Below, in pieces: positions 50,931-63,467 of a DNA stretch of 64,000 bases; position 1 is the first letter of the stretch, and each line of letters begins with the position of its first letter. The notes below the pieces were generated by a model. That model was not told the origin of the DNA and made no database searches. It saw nothing but the letters and a program-made list of their open reading frames with translations. Origin of the DNA: Phoenix dactylifera (lineage: Eukaryota > Streptophyta > Magnoliopsida > Arecales > Arecaceae); the NCBI RefSeq assembly GCF_009389715.1, contig NW_024067666.1, positions 3,947,001 to 4,011,000 of the forward strand, written 5' to 3'. Position numbers and translations under genes: made by a program.

Positions 50931-50935
50931 TATTT

Positions 50936-51914
50936 AATTTTTATTTGAGTGGCCCGTTATTTAGACCTTGATCTAATCTCAATCTTATGATCACAGAATT
51001 GGCCTTGGCAGGCTACAAATCCCACTTTAACACGAGCAATGCTAAGAAAATATCACTCAGGGTGTCTTGCACCAGTCACTTTGCTTCATTTAGTGGCATA
51101 TTTCACGATACCAATTTAAAAGGAGGAACGAGAATACACCACATCAGTGACTATTTAGGTGACATTTTTGAGCTACTAAAGCATTTTTGTTAACATAATA
51201 GTAATGCTCATGCAACAGAGTATATAGATATACAGAGAGTATGTAAATGGCTAAGCTTTTGTTACTCCAAAATATCAAAGTTGAGCTTTTTACCCTGATA
51301 CCCTATCCAGTCTAGGTCAGTGCAACGTCTTTGGCAAGTTTTAAAAAGCCATATCAAGTTCAATCTATGGTTTGCTTTGGCTTATCTCCATATTGTGGTT
51401 TAGGAGTGTGTTTTAAAAATTGCTATGAATTTAGATTTCTTTTAGCTGTTCGACTCTTTCAAATTTAATCTTGCGTTCGTTCGTGTTGGAGCTACAAATT
51501 ACCAGGTAACCTCACATTCGAGTTATGTATATTTCCATGGTTAAGTATATTTGTTACTCATTCTAAGAACATGCTCATACCTATGCCACTAGGTTAAACC
51601 AGAATCACCTTTGTTAGATCATATTCTCATATGGTTAACCTCAACTGACCCATGACTGATGTCGATCAACAATGAAATAAGGTTATGGATGATCAATGGC
51701 CATCTCTTTTGTCGCTCAGAAACTCGATAAATTCAGTTATTAGAAACTCATTTCCCTGGAGCTTGGTTGATGAGTGTTCAAGGGGAGTTCTATAAGATTA
51801 GTCATAAAATAAAAGTGACAAAATTGGCATAGCCATATGCAACTTATAGTTGAAAATGGTCAAACATAGCTTAATCTTCTATCTTCACTCACCTTTGATG
51901 TATTTTCAATATAT
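50936..51914. other. Intergenic, nothing recognised
   Basis: AT-rich sequence with no supported coding, RNA or repeat feature. Confidence 0.45.
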
Positions 51915-51917
51915 TAA

Positions 51918-52166
51918 GGATTTGTTTGGATGTTCCTATAGAAATATCTTGCAGGGCGAGGGCTCGTTGGCTCCCCCGAGTGCATCGGACCGGGTCAGGG
52001 CCAATTATTAAGCCCAATTCTGTAAGGCCCTCATCCCAAGCAAACAGGAAGACAAAAAGACCCACAGGATAGCAGGCTTTATATGGGCCCTGTGCAAGTG
52101 AGCTGCCCAATCTATCAATTCAACAAGAAATGCAACCTAATCCTACTGGATTACCCAAACAGGCCC
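51918..52166. mobile_element. Tourist-like (PIF/Harbinger) MITE
   Basis: 249 bp. The left end GGATTTGTTTGGATG and inverted right end GGGCCTGTTTGGGTA are imperfect terminal inverted repeats. TAA flanks both ends (51915-51917 and 52167-52169), the expected 3-bp target duplication. Non-coding. Confidence 0.6.
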
Positions 52167-52169
52167 TAA

Positions 52170-54708
52170 ACCTTCATCTGCCAATCCCTTATTCTGTGAA
52201 GAATCTAGCAGCCCCATCTTTAATCCACAAAACCTTGTCTGAAGTCCCACCTCTGCAATATATTGTACATCAGGTTCTGTTTATATACTGATGAATTGGA
52301 GATAAGAAATGAAAATGGAGGCTCGAAAATGTGCAATTTGTCATTCTAGGCATGACTGATCCTAATATCACTTTCGTACCCTAATACTTCATGTCCAATA
52401 AAACCATTACCAATCATACATACAGATTAATATCAATAAAAATTCTTAATTAAATTCTTTGCAGCACTAGTGCTGCATCTAGTCATATATATGAAGCAAA
52501 TGCTTTGATGCAGACTCGTAGTCATCATGAACAACAAAATGACCTTGGTGCGATTTTGAGTTTTCTAACAAATCAAGCTTCTAAAAGAAGTTCTATTCAA
52601 GTGTTTAGGCACTTCATCAGTGAACATGAACTTGAACTTCAACTTTCAAAAAGAACAAAGAAATGTTGGAGTATGACAAACTTCAGAGACTAAAGAGATA
52701 TGTAACACATCTTGAAAAAAAGATTCAATGATGAGCCCTTCTCTTGTGCATTCTCCAAAGAAATATTATATTTTCTAAACAAGGTTTGGTTACAACATAT
52801 GATAACTAAGACATAATATATGTAAAAGATGTAAAATGTTGAACCAGAAAGTTGGATGTTTTAGTGAAAAAAACTCAGATAATGACATGAAAGAAAGAGC
52901 TTATATATTACAAAACAAGAAGCGTAGTACCTTCTTTGTCAGATTATAGCTGTAATCATACCTGCAAATGTAAGGTGCAGCTCCATACTTACGGTGTGAA
53001 GGCAGGATTCCACTATGTAAGCATTAAAGCTCTGTTATCAAAACCTGGAGGGCTTACATGGATCCAAACATACAGCTGAATATAATGATGATAATAAATC
53101 TTGTGCTAGGAAATTATGGGCAAAGTCCTATGTTAAAGATGAGCTTGCATGATGAAACAGTAAAGAACTGGATAATAGACAAGGCAAACATTACTATATC
53201 CTACAGTAGCATGAACAAGAAATTTTGTTTAGCATCTAGCCCACTCCTTGTATACGTACATGTGCAACAATTACCTTACATGCCTCCTCAACAATTACCT
53301 TATAGACAGGTCATTCAACCTTATGAAATAACACATCGAACCCTTATACTGATCAGTTTCTTGGACAGTATTACAATTAGGTTGTTTACTCGTGAGACTG
53401 CAAATTGCCTTGAGATATAACAATTTAAGTACTTTTCATGCTCATGGCTGTTCCCTCTTTTATGCCTATGATGGGTTTATGTAACAACTGGGTACCTATT
53501 CTGCAATACCACCAAGTAGGAGATAGCCAGCTCCAGAGGGGTTCATGCAATCTTGCTTTCAGAAGCATAAATAAAGCTCCAAACCCACTAATGATGAAAT
53601 ATAACAACAATTTCTTGAGCCTCATAAGAGACTGATGAGTAGACTAATCAACACCTCTCTTCTTGAAATAGATAAAAATCAGCTTCAATTACTCTGAGAA
53701 CCTTCATTCAATATAACCCAAAACCCTAGGCTAATGAGGAAATAAAATATGGACCCCCCTTTTTTGGAGAACAATATGGACCTTTCCATGAAACTGAAAA
53801 ATAGGCAGAAGGCATGCACTAATCAAACAGCTTGAAACAGCAACTTTGGTCATAAGCCTAGCTATCCTGAATTTACACCATTTTTCATTTTTGTTGCTTC
53901 TTCTAAGTCTTTTATTCTTGCAACATTATTATTAAATTCTTCAGCACTCTTGCAGTTTTCCGACATTTGAGAGACCATGCGAGAGATGGCTCTTTTTTTG
54001 AAGGGACATTTGAGAGATGTCTAGGTCCTGAGATCTGGTACATTTGATCCCATGGTTTGCAGCCTATCTCTCAATCAAGAATATCAAGTACCTTTCACGG
54101 TTCTTCGCATTGTGTACTCCAAGTAATTTCAACCATATAGATCTCCATACTTTAAAATCTTTCAGTCGACTGCCTGAGTAACAGAACAGCCCGAACAAAC
54201 TTTCTTACAAATGTCAAACTAAATCATGCAAGCATTTCTCACTTGTCTTGGACTTTTCTTAAACCACATATTTAGTTGAGATTTTGATCAAAAAAACATC
54301 TAGTGGACATCAGCATATGATAGCGGAACTATGGACGCCTGGTATAGTATCAGCACTCACACAAAAGAATGCAAAAAAATCCTTATAGAGGGCAATGCGA
54401 TACATCCCTTAAGGGAGAAGGATGATAAGTGAGTAGTTGTCTGAAGCATTATTCATGAAATCTTTAAGAGGATTTTCTCTTTATTTTCGTTATCCAACCA
54501 TATTAAAGCAACTCAAATTTTCTCAGAAAGAGAATTATCCTCCTCTTAGCACTACACTACCTCTCAAAAGCCAGCATCTGTCCATTTTGCACAGGTAGCA
54601 ACATGCACTTCATCATATTGAAATATGACATCACAAATACATATAACTGTTAATTGATGATCTGATAATTCCTCTTCTTGAAAATATGCAAAATCAAAAG
54701 CATGATTA
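52170..54708. other. Intergenic, no gene recognised
   Basis: Contains two modest open frames (52505-52693 and 53058-53420, plus) without recognisable domains or splice support. A short repeat CAACAATTACCTTA occurs twice near 53268 and 53289. Confidence 0.4.
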
Positions 54709-54727
54709 TAATATAAGTAAATAAATA

Positions 54728-54893
54728 AAAAAAGGTAGCCCAATGCACAAGGTTCCTACAATTGCAGGACCTGGGAAAGCTTGGATATGCGCAGACTTAC
54801 CCCTGCATACGAAAAGGCTACTTTTATGTATCGAACCCATAACCTCCAAATCACAATTGAGCAACCTTACCGTTGCGCCAAGGCTTACCCTCT
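54728..54893 (-). mobile_element. Au SINE with 18-bp target duplication
   Basis: On minus it starts TAAGCCTTGGCGCAACGGTA, the conserved 5' end of the Au SINE family. The tRNA-derived promoter boxes are A-box TGGCGCAACGG and B-box GGTTCGATACA. It ends in GGGCTACC followed by a T-rich 3' tail. Flanking sequences 54709-54726 and 54894-54911 are an 18-bp target duplication with one mismatch (TAATATAAGTAAATAAAT and TAATATAACTAAATAAAT). About 165 bp, essentially full length. Confidence 0.92.
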
Positions 54894-54911
54894 TAATATA
54901 ACTAAATAAAT

Positions 54912-55564
54912 AACTCGCGATGACATTTAATCTATTGATGTATCAAGGAAAATACATATTTTATTTTGTGTGATAAATAGCTGAAATTCTATTTAGATAA
55001 CAAAAAATATCCCTTGCACACACTTTAAAAATATGTGAAATTCTCATACTCCTGATAACTTTGAGCTATGCAAGAGAACAGCCTTGCTTCTGATGCTTAA
55101 GCAACTCAAATAGTTTAGCTCTCATTAATGCAATTGGTTAACTTAATCTGATGCCATTTTTTCACAAAGTGGAATTGTAAGTAGGTTGTTGGCAGAAGCA
55201 ACTTTAGCATAATGCCATAATCAACGGAAAAGTTACTTCAATGATGAGATGAATTGTTTTAGTATTATAATTAACCAGCCATCAAGCTAAGTTAGAAGCA
55301 CAGAGTTCTGAAAGATTGCAAGAAGCAGTACCTGACTACTCTAGGAACATTTACATACATTACATAAAAGGACTAACAACAGTACAGTCCGAGAATTTCC
55401 AAGTTCACAGAAATTCTAACTATTATAACCACTCCTACACTAACTACAAAGCAGAATGATTTACAAAGTACATCAGGAAAAGATCCTTAAAGAAGGTTAG
55501 AGATATTTCTACAATTACCTGACCTTGTTGAAAGATGAGGATCATTAGGTGGGAGTCAAGAAGT
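54912..55564. other. 3' flank of the Agenet/ENT gene
   Basis: AT-rich, probably including the 3' UTR of the minus-strand gene that stops at 55565. No other feature seen. Confidence 0.4.
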
Positions 55565-58500
55565 TTAAGCAGATAACAGGTGCCTCAATTGATGTAAATG
55601 TTCTTCATTTGAAATATGAAGAGAGAGACGAAGATTTGTTAAAAGTGATTCCTGCTCCCAGCTTAAAGGACCCAAAGCATAAAAAGCCTTCACAGTAGAT
55701 TGGTATGCATGTAGTTCTAATTCATGGATGTTGGCAGCTAATTCATCTTCAGAAACACATCGGTACTTTTTCTCAGCCTCAGATGGACATGAAGACATGG
55801 CATCATCAAAAAAGCTACTGGCAATATCTCTAGGATATTTTCTCGTATTCTCATTAGTATATTCTGGTAAGTTGTTACCACTACAACTAGCAACGGAGCA
55901 TGCATTATTCTCTTCAATAATTTGCAAAGGTATGGAAGATGGATGCATAGCATGATTATTGGTCTCCTTACTAACAACCATCTCAGAAATTTTAATTATT
56001 CTGCCTTTAGTGGATAAATGCTGGCAATTCTCATCCATCATATCTTTTGATAAAGGAACAGCATCTACCTTTCTAGGCAGTGGTCTTGTAGTTAGCTGAT
56101 AAGATCCATCCACTTTTGGGTTTGCTTTCCTTTTCCTTCCTGTACCTTGAACCACAACATCTGGTAATAAGATACAGTGGGAATTGAGATTCTTCTTTCC
56201 AGTTCTTGCAGGAGAAAAAGAGCGAAAATGATCATCTTCTTGCTCATATCTCTGTCCAGCGCAAGCATCTTCAGATATACCTCCATGTGCTTCACAACCT
56301 AAGTCTATGTTATATTTGGAGCTAGAACAGTTGTAGCCATTGATAAATTGCTTCTTTCCACTAACCTGAAACCCAGAACACAATTAACCAGATAAATTAG
56401 AATAACAATTGATAATTTCTTTGTGCATAACAGTTGCAAAATGGAAGCAATAGAAGGACTGGCTGTTTTCCAGGTCATGCTTACAATCTTCAGAAATCAA
56501 TTTCCATTACTCTTTTCCATCCAATGATAAATAACTACTGAGGGATACATTATGAAATTAAAAAGGAGCAAATTCAAATTCCTTTTGAATTTACCAGATC
56601 AGTAAACAAAACCATTAATCCTACAGGATAATAAAGTAAACAAAAGGAATATTCTTACCACAAGAAAAAATTGAACTTAAAGATTTATTTGCAGCCACCA
56701 GAATCTGAATGCAAGAGGTGACTGAAATATTTTTTGAGACAGTAGTAAACATCATTAAGAATACAATTATCAAAAAGGGTATGGTCATAACCATTATAAG
56801 CATAAGACATAGGTAATGTCTACTGCCAAATGATATTTGATAAGAATAATTATAAGCATACAGGGCAAAAAGGTATTCAGTTGAAAATCACAGGAGCCAC
56901 AGTGACTAAACTAAGTTTGATGTTAATAGCACAGATTAGCTGTTGACTAATTAATAGCTTCAGTATTGTCACATTCTAGACTACTTTTAGAATTGCTTTG
57001 CATCGCATTATTTTTGTGTCACAAGCAGAAAATTTTATCTTAAAGATGGCTTCAAAGCACATGATATTCAATATATGCTGTTGACATTTTATGAAATATG
57101 CAATCTGGAGTTTCCCTACGGATAGTTACATTGACGCCTTGCATGTTAAATAAGATTATATACATGGAATATTTTGTATATACCATATTAAGTCCTGATA
57201 TTTGAATTGTAAACTCTAAGATTTAAATGGCACTATTACAACTCTTCATTCACCAAGAGATTCAGCTATATTGAGTGGGACTGATCCCAACCTGGCCAAT
57301 GTCAGACAAAAGGCAGATAGTTCAAAATAGGCTAAATTAGAGTTCATATAACTCAAATCATTTCCTAAGTTTGGACTGGAAAAATTTAGACTCGTCTCCT
57401 CTCAACATCAGGTTTGGGTCTCAACCATGCCCATCTCCAATATATTATTGTTAGCATCTTTTGCATCAGCCTTAGAGGATGTATTTCTTTTTCTGGATCG
57501 AATGTCTCTTATATGCAGTCCTACGCAACAAGAATTTACCCTGGACAAAGAAAGTAAATGAGAAGTGGGAACCAGAACTGGTCAGTGTCTTCCATCCACC
57601 AAGCATCATTAATAGAATGCCAGAACTAGGGTGTAAACACATGGGTCCGCTAATTAGACTTTGTTTACTGGACTCTGAAGATCCCATTATTATGTCAGTA
57701 AAACCATCTGAAGGATTTAGCATCAAGCTGTTCGTGTATACATGATTACATGTCCAAGTCCAACCATGTTCTTTATTTTTATCAATTGCTACCGCATGGA
57801 AGCTGAAAATAAAAGATTTATGTCATCAAATATGTAAGAGCTTCATGTGCTTATGTGAAATTTCTGAGCAGGAACTAGGTACATAAAGGTCACATAATAA
57901 TATGAAATGTTTAAGATACTTAAGAGGTTATATTGCTCTGGGTTCGAAAATGAACTTCCTGCCATATAATGACTTTTAAAACACAGGATAGGTGACAAGC
58001 TTATAAACAAATGCTGCTTACTGCATGCCATGTTAAATTCCTAGCAACATATACATTACCATTGAGGCATTGACCTTAAGCTTAATGGCTATGATAGAGC
58101 GCATTACACAGTAGTAGAACAGTGTCAAAGAAACTCATACAAAAGCAAAAGGTAGAGAAGCAATGCAGTCCAAATGTAGCATGGTATGCAGTTGTTGCAA
58201 ATATCTGCTAAACCCAAAAATGCCAATGTGTAGAACACAAGAAAGCAAAGTCATGATGGTCTGACAAAGACAGAGATCATGAGCTAGATGTGTAGTACAA
58301 GTTCTTTTTTTGTGACAAATTTGGGACTACACACTAACAAGTAAAAAGTAAAACACAAAATTGCCTTTCAAAATCCATGAGAATTAATGGACTTTGAAGA
58401 AATACCCTATAAATCATGCTTCTGAATACAGCTTTTAAGGATCAGCAACACATAATAGCAAGCAATCACCAAACATGATGAATCAGAAGTAGCTTTATTC

Positions 58501-59096
58501 AGAACACAAAATTATGAAATTCAATAAATGGAAAAGTGATACAATTTTTACCATAAACAGTTGCCCTAAATCATAAAATGTAAGAACAATATTTAATCAC
58601 AAAATCACAACAAAAGGGTCAGAATGATAGAATGGATAGCAGATAACAGATGGGTGAAAGGAGATTTCAAGAATAGTGGAAATTGGTCCTCTACCTTTCC
58701 AATCACGACCCACTGATTGTTATGCCAAGCTTGTCGAACCCTTAGACTAGAGACATGAAATTCTCTAAGCTGGATTGAGCCAAAGAGTCTGATGACAACA
58801 TTATTGCTGTTCAGAACTTTTGCAACCTTTCCAACCCTCCATGAATGGAGGTCGAACACCTCGGCTACATCACCAACAATCCATCTCTCCTTTCCATGAA
58901 CAGGAGGTGGACAAGGCCTAACATCTTCCTTGTGCACACTTTCTACTACTGGCTTTCCTTTGGCTGTCAGAAATAGGTCATATCTGACGCTGTATTTATC
59001 TCCATGTATTGAAGAAATTTTAGCAGGAATCCAAGAGCAATAACGATCCTCATTTCTTCTCATAACCTCCACCTTGTTCCCTTCTCTGAACCCCAT
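55565..59096 (-). CDS. Agenet (Tudor-like) protein with C-terminal ENT domain
   Basis: Two coding exons: 59096-58695 (134 codons) and 56365-55565 (266 codons plus stop), joined in phase 0 (GGAAAG/GTAGAG and TTTCAG/GTTAGT), giving 400 residues. Residues 3-60 and 68-132 are paired Agenet/Tudor-like folds (GNKVEVMRRNEDRYCSWIPA and WIVGDVAEVFDLHSWRVGKV), the family of plant histone-mark readers. The middle is disordered with a basic GRKRK cluster at 210-214, likely a nuclear signal. Residues 341-400 (ELAANIHELELHAYQSTVKA through LHQLRHLLSA) are an ENT domain, the helical dimer fold named from EMSY. The Agenet-first, ENT-last order resembles Arabidopsis proteins annotated as plant Tudor-like RNA-binding proteins, not EMSY-like proteins (ENT first). 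A likely chromatin or RNA regulator. A leader exon ends at 60132 (CCCCAG/GTCAGT) and joins near 59108. Extra small exons in the 2.3 kb intron cannot be excluded. Confidence 0.88.
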
Positions 59097-60131
59097 CCTT
59101 ATAATATACTGTTAGCCTAACCCTACACAATCCACATGAACTAATAAAAGCAGTGTAACTCTGTAGAAAGTAATTATGCTCAAAATTGTTATTAGTATTA
59201 CTAAACCATAGATCCAGCAATAGATGGACTTAACAGAAACGGAGAAGCAACAAAGTCAACAGTTCAAGTTGATACCTGAACAAAACCAGCTGCATGCATT
59301 AGAAGAAACCCAAACCCAAAGTCTTCAGATCTTGTGATCAAAGAGAATTCCTGTCATCCTGATGAGCAGTTTGTATACGTATCAGCTTTTACCCTTTATT
59401 TCCTTCTGTTCAGAAACTAAATATATAGAATTGGCAAGAAGGTTGATTGCTGATCTAAACAAAACAAAATCAATTGATACACTGAGACTTCTTTCCCCTG
59501 AACAGAAAGAAACCTTTTTAACAATGAACCAAATATTAGAAATTTCTATAAAAAAAGGGCATACTCAGAAAGCTGAAATCAAAGCAAGTACAAAGCTGGA
59601 ATGCAAAACAGAACTGGAATTAAAAATAGTCAAAGTGACGCATCAACACCAAATAGTACAAATCCCAAAGACCATTCTCCAAAACATCAACTAGAAACCA
59701 ATGAGAGAAGAAATTGGGTATTAGCCCACCAACCAATTTCCATATAATAGAGTTAAACTACTAAAGTATATACTGATCCAAAATTAAAAAAAAAAAAGGA
59801 AAAGAAAAAGAAAACAACAGGACATTAAAACAAAACGAACCCTTGACTCGAACTAATAAGAACCATTCGGCCAAAAAAGAGGGATCTTTTGGAGCTTCTA
59901 ACACAACCCATAACATTCTTGATCGAAACATCGCAAGAATCACCTAAAAACAAAGACTTTTCACCAAAACAATACATAAAGATCAAAGATTTGGACTAAA
60001 GAACAATAAGAACAGCTCGATTTCAGGCAAGAAACGCAAAAAAAAATAAAAAAACAATCTTTGACCATCCAAATTGCTTGAAAACAAAAACAGAACACGG
60101 GAAGAATGCAAGAAACCAATTGGGGACTGAC

Positions 60132-60230
60132 CTGGGGCGGATTGGCAGACTGGATTGGCGGTCCGGAGCCGATCCCGACGCTTAATTTCGGTGCCGGGAC
60201 AGCACAAAACAGGAAAACGGCGTGTTGGTT
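60132..60230 (-). other. Probable non-coding first exon of the Agenet/ENT gene
   Basis: GC-richer minus-strand block ending CCGCCCCAG/GTCAGTCC at 60132. An acceptor TAACAG at 59109-59110 lies just before the coding ATG. The 5' limit is not determined. Confidence 0.5.
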
Positions 60231-60239
60231 AGCTCCGGA

Positions 60240-61293
60240 TATCGGCTGGTATTGGGAACAACTTGTGAAAAATAAATACAAATTAAAAAACGGGAATTTC
60301 TTTCTCTTCTTTTTTGCTTTTAAATATCCATCGTCGCATAATTAGCTTCCCAGCTTTTTTAGAACACAAAAACCGCCATCTTTTTTATTTTCCTAATTTT
60401 ATCCAATATAATTTTATATAAAGCATAATATACTTAAATTAGTTGCGCCACCACGGAAATACCTAAAAAAAGGAGTCGACAAGAGATAGACACAGCGGGG
60501 TTTTGTTGGGTAGCGGGATCACGATCAACAAACTGGCAGGGCCCATGGCTCGACAATGGCTGATAACAACAATGACTTCTATATATTTATCTTTTTTTTT
60601 TTTACTGCAGAGAAATCTATGCAGGTAAAAATACTGTAGAGAGATCTAAAAAAAGATATAACTGGTGGGGTGGCTGAGATCAGCTTAGGGTGCGAGGATA
60701 GCCGTGAATGGATAAAACTTGTATTATTGACCAGATTTTTGAAGAAATCCCACATCTTTCATGCAACATGAAGAGACTTTTCTTGTAACGATAGCTCTCA
60801 CCTTGGATAACATTTTTGGTTAAATTTCTGTGATTTAGATTTTATACAATATCTCTCTTGGTGATGGATTGGGACGTGCTTCAGCCTGGATTATGCGCTC
60901 AGGAAAACAAGCGCAAAGATGGAAAATCATTTGATTTGCTACTAACAGGATAGTGTGGGTCGTGACTGACATTTGAATCCCATGTCCCTGGGATATTTTG
61001 TACCTTATAAACAAATGATTAAATATTTATCTAACAAATCCTTCTCTTTTTTTTTGGTGGTACGAGGACGGGATTATCAACAACTACCTAATAGTTAAAT
61101 TTATTGTCAAATTAATGCTTGCACACTCACCGTCTCTCGGAGTACTTTTTGTTTTCCTCAGTAAAAAAAAACATCAGAGCCTCCAGCCGACAGGAGTGCC
61201 TTTTTTTTTTTTAATAAAAGGAGGATTGCACAAAGGTAGAACCAAACCCTGGAAGCTTGCCTAACGTGGTAAGACGGACCTTCCAGCTTTCAC
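60240..61293. other. Intergenic, nothing recognised
   Basis: AT-rich with several T and A runs. It presumably includes the promoter of the Agenet/ENT gene near 60.25-60.4 kb. No repeat ends could be fixed. Confidence 0.4.
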
Positions 61294-61296
61294 TTA

Positions 61297-61765
61297 GGGC
61301 TCGTTTGGTTCGCGGGAAGTATTTTCCCTCCTAGGAATATGATTCCTGGGAATCAGATTTCTAGGAAGAGGATACCTAGGAAAGTATTTTTGGCATGTTT
61401 GGTTAACCATGGAAAAGTGACAAATTTCCAAAGTACTTATGTTTGGTTAACCATCCACTTTCCTAGGAAAGTTATGTATAATTTCTATTATGCCCTTAAT
61501 AAAAATTAGGTCTTTAATGCCTCTTTAATGCTGAAGGGTCTTTTTGGGAAAAATAAAAAAGGAGTGATTCCCACCTCATGGGAAAGTAACTTTCCCATGT
61601 TTCTCATGGGAAAGACTTTCCCATGAAATGTAGGAATCATATTCCCATGGGAATACAACTTTCCCATCTCTCTCCTTTGAAAACTCCAACCAAACAAGAG
61701 GCATTTCATTACTTTCCCGTTGACCACACTTTCCCCCCTCTTTTTCCTGCGAACCAAATGAGCCC
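61297..61765. mobile_element. Tourist-like (PIF/Harbinger) MITE
   Basis: 469 bp. Left end GGGCTCGTTTGGTTCGCGGG and inverted right end GGGCTCATTTGGTTCGCAGG differ at two of 20 positions. TTA flanks both sides (61294-61296 and 61766-61768). The interior repeats CCATGGGAAAG/CTTTCCCATG words in both orientations and would fold strongly. A frame of about 100 codons on minus across it is only the repeat. Confidence 0.82.
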
Positions 61766-61768
61766 TTA

Positions 61769-63467
61769 GGGTTTTCATAAGTGTTTTCCCCGTATTGAGA
61801 GTCCATAACACGCATTATGTTTCTTATGGAGAGGGGGGATTCAGAGCGTTCGGTAAAAGTTCGTCCAAGTTTTCCTTTCAAGTTGCCTCCCTTACCAAAG
61901 CCACATTAATCTCAGAGAGTGGTCCACCATCGGCCACTGATGATGGCCCAGAGAAAGCATCTTAGGATCCTCAGTGAACGGCACAGAGGAATCTATAATG
62001 TGGACATAAGCATCCGAATGAACAATTCCAGAATGTTACTGCCGTAATCAGATCATGATTGCCATAAAAACCATATACAGCGAATAACCCTGATAAGCTT
62101 TTCAATTGTAACCATGTCCAGCTTCAGGAAACTACATGTAGAAGTCACATTCATATTCCTGTATCCTGCTTCACTTCAATCCTGTATTCTGTACACGTAT
62201 TCTTTTTTTCACTGAATATGATTATCCCAGATACGTCATGACATGGAATTATTTGGACTACAAGTTCAAACCAGATTACATAAATCAGGATCTCATAAGT
62301 AACATTCAGCAAATTAAAATTCATTTATCAACAGATTTTTATCTTCCATTCGAACTCATTTCCATAATTCTTTTAGTTTCTTTAACAGGTGCAATTACTA
62401 TGGCCCATTAACAATAAATACAAAGAATTAAATTCCAAAATTTAAAATTTTTTAATAAATAAAATCAATGGAAATGTTTAAAATTTTTATAAGGTTTTAA
62501 ATTAAATATATCCATTGCCAATACCTTCTTTTGTAATATAATCATTCTATTGCAGTCAATTGGATTGTCTGTATTATTGTTCATATTGAAATGAACCTAG
62601 ATTGACAAGGAGTTAGTCAGTGATGTTCAAGCATGACTATGGAGCCCTTGCATATTTAGCTTCACATAAAAACATCTGAGAAATTCATCATTTGAAAAAA
62701 CATAAAAAAGAATTGTTGAATATTTCCCCCTCAACAAGTTTCAAGAACAGCAATCTATTCTAAAATCTCACACTTAAATTTGCTTCAAAAATGCCACAAA
62801 TCACCGAGTATATAGACATTGGAAATCACTCAACATAAATTGTTTTTAACCCAGCCAGACTGTTCAGCAACAAATACCATTCGTTCCATACAAAACTTTT
62901 ATTATTACTGAGGCCTTCGAACCAAAAGGCTTGGCAGTAACAAGTCAAACATAACCAACCTACCATTCGCTTTGTCATTATATTGTGTAAGTCAGCAAAA
63001 CAAGACTTGACCAAATAGTGTATAATTGTTCAATCATCGCCTATGCAAGAATAATCGCAAGCACAAAGAGCATGAAACATGTGCAAATATCAACAACCCA
63101 GCATGGTCAATGTATCCATATCAAGGAAAGGAACAAAAGAAACGCATAGCAATTTCACTAGAGCACTAAAATCCAGGTGCTAATAAAATAGGGTAATTTT
63201 GATTGCATTGATAGATACAGCTTAAAAGCTTTAGAGACAAAATGGCTAAGCTGATCGAAGCTTGTATCAGAAACTGCCGCATCCTATCAGCAAAAATATA
63301 TATGTTTGAAGTTCTCAGGGGGGACCGCACCAGAGTATCCCCAAATGATTGCTGCAAGGTTGAATAGAGAGAGCATATATTCCAGTATTTCAATCAATCT
63401 GCAACACAAACATAAAATAGGTTCAACAAGGATCCAGGAAATATTCTATGAATATAGAGGATGAGCC
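61769..63467. other. Intergenic, nothing recognised
   Basis: AT-rich, probably including the 3' UTR of the minus-strand gene that enters from the right edge. No supported RNA or repeat features. Confidence 0.4.

Noticed and set aside
53058-53420. Open frame of 120 codons on plus
   Set aside because: Composition-driven, no domain, no splice or promoter support.
54728-54893. tRNA gene suggested by GGTTCGA
   Set aside because: The box belongs to the Au SINE; no cloverleaf or acceptor stem is present. No convincing tRNA was found elsewhere.
59362-59694. Open frame of 110 codons on plus inside the Agenet/ENT leader intron
   Set aside because: Lys/Thr/Ile-rich chance frame on the opposite strand to the gene, with no family resemblance.
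61506-61881. Two minus-strand frames of about 100 codons
   Set aside because: They lie within or across the Tourist-like MITE and its hairpin words.
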